9,227 bases of DNA from F23-B02 sp963640555 (GTDB lineage Bacteria; Bacillota; Clostridia; Oscillospirales; Oscillospiraceae). The stretch lies in NCBI GenBank assembly GCA_963640555.1, contig CAVHZB010000069.1, positions 1 to 9,227 on the forward strand, written 5' to 3'. The position numbers were made by a program, and so were the translations under genes. The notes under the pieces were generated by a model that had not been told where the DNA came from, did not search any database, and saw nothing but the letters and a program-made list of their open reading frames with translations. This document shows positions 6,017 to 9,227 of this stretch, piece by piece (position 1 is the stretch's first letter; every line of letters starts with the position of its first letter).

Positions 6017-6547
6017 ATGATATTTGAACGAGTTACCGATGCAAGGCACGAGATGTTTCCCGCAGCCATGGAGCTGTATCACAAAAGCTTTCCGAAGCAT
6101 GAGCAGCGCCTTGCTCCGTCGCAGCGGCGCATACTCTCCGACCCGGAGTACAACTTCATGCTGATATACAGCGCGGATACATTTGTGGGGCTTATGCTGT
6201 ACTGGGAAAATGACGATTTTATATATCTTGAGCATTTCTGCACTCTGCCGGAAATGCGCGGTAAGGGTCTCGGCGCAAAGGCGCTGGATAAGCTTGTATC
6301 CCGCGGGAAGACAGTTATCCTCGAAATAGATCCTCCGGAGGACGAAATATCATGCCGCAGGCGCCGATTTTACGAGCGCTGCGGCTTTTTGTGCAGCGGC
6401 TATGACTACATTCACCTGCCGTACAGGGCTGATGATGCCGGTCACAGGCTGGTCATAATGTCAAACCGCTCAGCCGTTGACGAGGTGCAGTTTGCCGCGT
6501 TCAGGAGCTATATGCGCGACCGCGTTATGCTGTCGGCAATGGAGTGA
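6017..6547 (+). CDS. GNAT-family N-acetyltransferase
   Basis: From ATG 6017 the product has 176 residues, the typical size of single-domain GNAT enzymes. The acetyl-CoA pyrophosphate loop appears as RGKGLG (81-86), after the strand IYLEHFCTLPEM (69-80). The later FYERCGF (118-124) is the usual strand-helix motif of the fold, and ILEIDPP (101-107) forms the strand before it. GNAT enzymes move an acetyl group from acetyl-CoA to an amine of a small molecule, peptide or protein; the acceptor here is unknown. GAGGAG (5999-6004) lies 12 bases before 6017. An in-frame ATG at 5990 overlaps the end of the LysR gene but lacks a good Shine-Dalgarno site, so 6017 is preferred with moderate certainty. The gene follows the LysR gene at 16 bases and is probably its operon partner. 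No terminator is seen after it. Confidence 0.85.
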   Translation: MIFERVTDARHEMFPAAMELYHKSFPKHEQRLAPSQRRILSDPEYNFMLIYSADTFVGLMLYWENDDFIYLEHFCTLPEMRGKGLGAKALDKLVSRGKTVILEIDPPEDEISCRRRRFYERCGFLCSGYDYIHLPYRADDAGHRLVIMSNRSAVDEVQFAAFRSYMRDRVMLSAME

Positions 6548-6583
6548 TTTTACACAGATTTTACATTCGGAGGATATTTTACA
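6548..6583 (+). promoter_or_regulatory. Candidate Pho box: three TTTTACA repeats
   Basis: TTTTACA occurs at 6548-6554, 6559-6565 and 6577-6583. The first two are exactly 11 bp apart, the periodicity of direct TTnACA-type repeats bound by PhoP dimers in Bacillus; the third is 18 bp further. They begin right after the acetyltransferase stop and precede the regulator-kinase pair. A possible -10 box TACTAT lies at 6598-6603, with no properly spaced -35 box, as is common for activator-dependent promoters. Binding by the encoded regulator is inference. Confidence 0.5.
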
Positions 6584-6628
6584 TTACGCTTTAAGGGTAC
6601 TATGGAGGTATGTAAGGGAGTGAGAGCG

Positions 6629-7297
6629 ATGATATTTTGCGTTGAAGACGATTCCGGCATTCGTGATCTTATGACATACACGCTCAATGCATCGGGCTTT
6701 GAGGCGGTCGGCTTTGCCGATGCCGGCGAGTTTTTCTCGGCGCTGGCACAGCGCACGCCTGATCTTATCATGCTCGATATAATGCTCCCCGGCGAGGACG
6801 GTATATCCGTTCTCAAAAAGCTGCGCAGAAATCCCGCCACGGAGTGCATACCCGTCATCATGGCAACGGCGAAGGGCAATGAATACGACAAGGTACTGGG
6901 TCTCGACCTGGGTGCGGACGATTACCTTGCAAAGCCGTTCGGCATGATGGAAATGGTGTCCCGCGTGCGCGCGGTGCTCAGACGCAGCCAGCCCAGAGCG
7001 CAGAGCCAGATACTTAAGTTCGGCGCACTGGAGATGAATATACCCGAGCACACGGTGACTGCCGCAGGAAAGCGGATACAGCTCACACTCAAGGAATTTG
7101 ATCTGCTGCACAAGTTCATGGAAAATCCGGACAGAGCGTTCACTCGTGAGCAGCTTCTTGCAACGGTATGGTGCGAGGACTTTCTCGGCGAGACGCGCAC
7201 CGTCGATGTGCACATCGGCACTCTGCGCCAGAAGCTCGGTGTCTGCGGCAGATACATTCATACCGTGCGCGGAGTGGGCTATCGTATGGAGGCGTAG
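6629..7297 (+). CDS. OmpR/PhoB-family response regulator
   Basis: From ATG 6629 the protein has 222 residues; AAGGGAG (6614-6620) lies eight bases upstream, while the earlier in-frame ATG at 6602 adds nine residues before the conserved MIFCVEDD start. The receiver domain (1-118) shows acidic Glu6 and Asp7, phosphoacceptor Asp50 in LIMLDIMLPGEDG, Thr80 and Lys102 in AKPF. The winged-helix DNA-binding domain (about 128-220) shows LTLKEFDLL (152-160), RTVDVHIGTLRQKL (190-203) and VRGVGYRM (213-220). It binds DNA as a dimer on tandem direct repeats after phosphorylation. The kinase gene begins three bases after its stop, so they form a two-component operon. PhoB/PhoP is the likeliest identity given the PhoR-like partner and upstream TTTTACA repeats; another OmpR-class system remains possible. 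Confidence 0.93.
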   Translation: MIFCVEDDSGIRDLMTYTLNASGFEAVGFADAGEFFSALAQRTPDLIMLDIMLPGEDGISVLKKLRRNPATECIPVIMATAKGNEYDKVLGLDLGADDYLAKPFGMMEMVSRVRAVLRRSQPRAQSQILKFGALEMNIPEHTVTAAGKRIQLTLKEFDLLHKFMENPDRAFTREQLLATVWCEDFLGETRTVDVHIGTLRQKLGVCGRYIHTVRGVGYRMEA

Positions 7298-7300
7298 TGT

Positions 7301-8950
7301 ATGACAAAGCGCATATTCCGCTCGATATTCGCCGTTGCGGCGGCGGTGCTGCTGGCATCGTTCGTGCTGATAACGGGCGTTTTATACGAGTATTTTTCAA
7401 ACAATCAGATGGAACAGCTTCGGGCACAGACGAGCCTTGCCGCACAGGGTGTGGAAAAAAGCGGCGATAATTATTTCGGCGGGCTCGAGACCCGAAGCTT
7501 TCGCGTTACATGGATAGCGTCCGACGGTACGGTGCTGTATGACAGCGCCGCCGACCCCGCCGAGATGGAAAACCATGCATCGCGCGAGGAGGTCAGTCAG
7601 GCTCTCAAGGACGGTGCTGGAGAGAGCACCCGCTATTCCACAACGCTCATGGAGCGGCAGCTTTATTCGGCTCAGCGCCTTTCCGACGGCACGGTAATCA
7701 GGCTCTCGTGCGAGCAGTACACACCGTTGACTCTGGTGCTCGGCATGATACAGCCGGTCGCCGTCATCGCGGCCGCCGCGCTTGGCGTGTCGGTGTGGCT
7801 CGCGTCGAGACTTTCAAAGCGCATCGTTCGTCCGCTCAACGAGCTCACGCTCGATCAGCCCGAAAAGATAAACGCTTATGAGGAGCTGATGCCCCTCGCC
7901 GAAAAGCTGCGCAGTCAGCAGAATCAGCTCCGTCATCAGGAGCAGGAGCTGCGCCGCAGGCGGGACGAGTTTGACGCAGCCACCGCCGGAATGATAGAGG
8001 GGCTTGTGCTGCTCAACGAGCAGGGCATTATTCTGAGCATAAACAACGCAGCCACGAGGTTTCTGAATATAAGCCGCTACTGCGTCGGTAAGGATATTCT
8101 GCTGCTGAACAATTCGCTTGAGATGCAGGAGCTTCTCGGCAAGGTCCTCTCAGGTGAGCACGGCGAGATAGAGACCTCGCACGGCGGCGTGAACTACCGC
8201 GTTTACGCAAGCCCCGTCGTCTCCGGAGAAAAGGTCACCGGTGCGGTGCTGCTTATAATCGACATGACCGAGAAGGAAAAAGCCGAGCGTCTGCGCCGCG
8301 AGTTTTCCGCGAATGTCTCCCACGAGCTCAAAACGCCGCTGCACACGATATCCGGCTGTGCCGAGATACTGGCAAACGGCATTGTAAAGCCCGCAGATGT
8401 ACCGCATTTCGCGCTTCAGATCCAGTCTGAGGCGAAGCGTATGATAAAGCTCGTTGAGGATATAATAAAGCTTTCACATCTGGACGAGGGCGCCGAGGAT
8501 ATGCAGCGCGAGCCGGTCGATCTCAAGACCATTGCGGGCTCGACGGTAGAAAACCTCAAGCCTGCCGCGAGGGAGGCGGGCGTTGAGCTGTCGGTTGACG
8601 GCGACAGCGCGGTGATAACCGGCATACCGCAGCTTTTGGAGGCGATAGTGTATAACCTCTGCGAGAATGCGATAAAGTACAATCGTCCGGGCGGCTATGT
8701 AAAGGTCACAACGCGCAAAACAGAAAAGTCGGTCGTTCTGACCGTTGAGGATAACGGCATAGGTATCCCCGAGGAGCAGCAGGAGCGGATCTTTGAGCGC
8801 TTCTACCGCGTCGATAAAAGCCATTCCAAGGAGGTCGGCGGCACGGGACTCGGTCTTTCGATAGTCAAGCATGCCGCGGCGCTGCACAATGCCTCGATCA
8901 GCATGCACAGCGCCCTCGGCGAAGGTACCTGCATCAGTATTGTTTTTTGA
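7301..8950 (+). CDS. PhoR-like membrane sensor histidine kinase with PAS domain
   Basis: The 549-residue protein starts at ATG 7301, with GGAGG (7288-7292) lying inside the end of the regulator gene. Domains in order: first membrane helix about 5-31; external sensor region about 32-143; second membrane helix about 144-168; a short HAMP-like segment with a charged helix to about 222; PAS domain about 223-322; HisKA about 331-397 with phospho-accepting His341 in SHELKTPL; and the ATP-binding domain with N box NLCENAIKYN (452-461), G1 DNGIGIP (484-490), F box FERFYRVD and G2 GTGLGLS (514-520). It phosphorylates the response regulator encoded just upstream. The TM-sensor-TM-PAS-HisKA order matches Gram-positive PhoR-type kinases, so phosphate limitation is the favoured signal. 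WalK-type kinases share this plan, so the signal remains inferred. Confidence 0.92.
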   Translation: MTKRIFRSIFAVAAAVLLASFVLITGVLYEYFSNNQMEQLRAQTSLAAQGVEKSGDNYFGGLETRSFRVTWIASDGTVLYDSAADPAEMENHASREEVSQALKDGAGESTRYSTTLMERQLYSAQRLSDGTVIRLSCEQYTPLTLVLGMIQPVAVIAAAALGVSVWLASRLSKRIVRPLNELTLDQPEKINAYEELMPLAEKLRSQQNQLRHQEQELRRRRDEFDAATAGMIEGLVLLNEQGIILSINNAATRFLNISRYCVGKDILLLNNSLEMQELLGKVLSGEHGEIETSHGGVNYRVYASPVVSGEKVTGAVLLIIDMTEKEKAERLRREFSANVSHELKTPLHTISGCAEILANGIVKPADVPHFALQIQSEAKRMIKLVEDIIKLSHLDEGAEDMQREPVDLKTIAGSTVENLKPAAREAGVELSVDGDSAVITGIPQLLEAIVYNLCENAIKYNRPGGYVKVTTRKTEKSVVLTVEDNGIGIPEEQQERIFERFYRVDKSHSKEVGGTGLGLSIVKHAAALHNASISMHSALGEGTCISIVF

Positions 8951-8976
8951 TAATGATACCGGCTTCCGGTTTACCT

Positions 8977-9016
8977 GCCTGCGGCAGCCTGTTGAAAGGC
9001 TGCCGCGGGCGCTTTT
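8977..9016 (+). terminator. Intrinsic terminator after the kinase gene
   Basis: A 14-bp stem (8977-8990 with 8997-9010, one G-T pair) with a 6-base loop is followed by GC and four T (9013-9016). It lies 26 bases after the kinase stop and should end the two-component transcript. The T-run is short, so termination may be incomplete. A small palindrome ACCGG-CTT-CCGGT (8958-8970) precedes it. Confidence 0.7.
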
Positions 9017-9125
9017 CGGAAGATTTTTATTTGCGAAGTTCGCCGTAAAAAATATTGCTTAAATGCGAAAGTTCGTTGCATTTTTGCGGAGGCAAGGTGA
9101 AAGCCTGCAGCAGATGCACGGAATT

Positions 9126-9227
9126 GCCCGTTTCGGAGTCATGACCACCCGTAAAACGGGTGGCATGCACCAGCCCTATAAGGGCATGCTGTTGGCGGCG
9201 CCTTAAGGCGCGCCGAAACGGTCTGCC
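9126..9227. repeat. Cluster of hairpins within a long-range stem; possible IS200/IS605-type element end
   Basis: No gene is seen from 8951 to the window end. This part holds three hairpins in a row: CCACCCGT-AAA-ACGGGTGG (9145-9163), GCCCT-ATA-AGGGC (9173-9185), and GCGCC-TTAA-GGCGC (9198-9211). All are enclosed by CGTTTCGG (9129-9136) paired with CCGAAACG (9213-9220), extendable by one C-G pair. GCATGC occurs at both 9163-9168 and 9184-9189. From memory, similar hairpin sets flank IS200/IS605 TnpA genes in gut clostridia, which would put the transposase beyond the right edge. A structured non-coding RNA is the alternative. No transposase is visible, so the class is tentative. Confidence 0.4.

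Noticed and set aside
6584..7261. 225-codon open frame on the - strand
   Set aside because: It is antisense to the response regulator, whose receiver and winged-helix motifs are intact.
9061..9085. Second terminator after the kinase gene (AAATGC / GCATTT with five T)
   Set aside because: The stem has only six weak pairs and a long loop, and a much stronger hairpin lies at 8977-9010.
1..9227. CRISPR array, rRNA or tRNA genes
   Set aside because: No regularly spaced repeats and no tRNA- or rRNA-like segments were seen on reading the window.

Overview
The window looks like a chromosomal segment of an anaerobic, moderately GC-rich Firmicute, most likely a gut clostridium of the Oscillospirales/Ruminococcaceae kind. 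This rests on the mix of 4Fe-4S proteins, a HypA nickel chaperone, an EFR1-type flavodoxin-ferredoxin, a clostridial-type short peptide deformylase paralog, strong purine-rich Shine-Dalgarno sites and T-rich intrinsic terminators. The taxonomic call is inference; no rRNA or tRNA is present to fix it.

Left part (1-2220, + strand): the C-terminal end of a 4Fe-4S protein, hypA, a strong intrinsic terminator, then an amidohydrolase of the YtcJ-like (amidohydrolase 3) family whose ribosome-binding site starts just after the terminator's T-run. A long A/T-flanked hairpin between convergent genes closes this block and can serve both strands.

Middle (2243-4865, - strand): a divergent-motif peptide deformylase and an EFR1 flavodoxin/ferredoxin protein are translationally coupled by an ATGA overlap and read from a clear sigma70 promoter. 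Upstream of them is a BrnQ-type branched-chain amino-acid transporter, also on the - strand, with a GC-rich hairpin after its stop. A 280-base intergenic region (4866-5145) separates brnQ from a divergent LysR-type regulator. It holds a structured brnQ leader, a 19-bp palindrome with T-N11-A geometry and a good promoter for the LysR gene, so the LysR protein is a likely controller of brnQ.

Right part (5146-8950, + strand): the LysR regulator and a GNAT acetyltransferase form a short operon. A PhoB/PhoP-like response regulator and a PhoR-like sensor kinase follow, three bases apart. Three TTTTACA repeats lie in the short gap upstream of the regulator, two of them with exact 11-bp periodicity as in Bacillus-type Pho boxes, suggesting an autoregulated phosphate-response operon. 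A strong hairpin follows the kinase.

The last ~165 bases hold no gene. They contain a compact set of hairpins enclosed by an 8-9 bp long-range stem, resembling an IS200/IS605-type element end or another folded RNA; the window stops before this can be settled.
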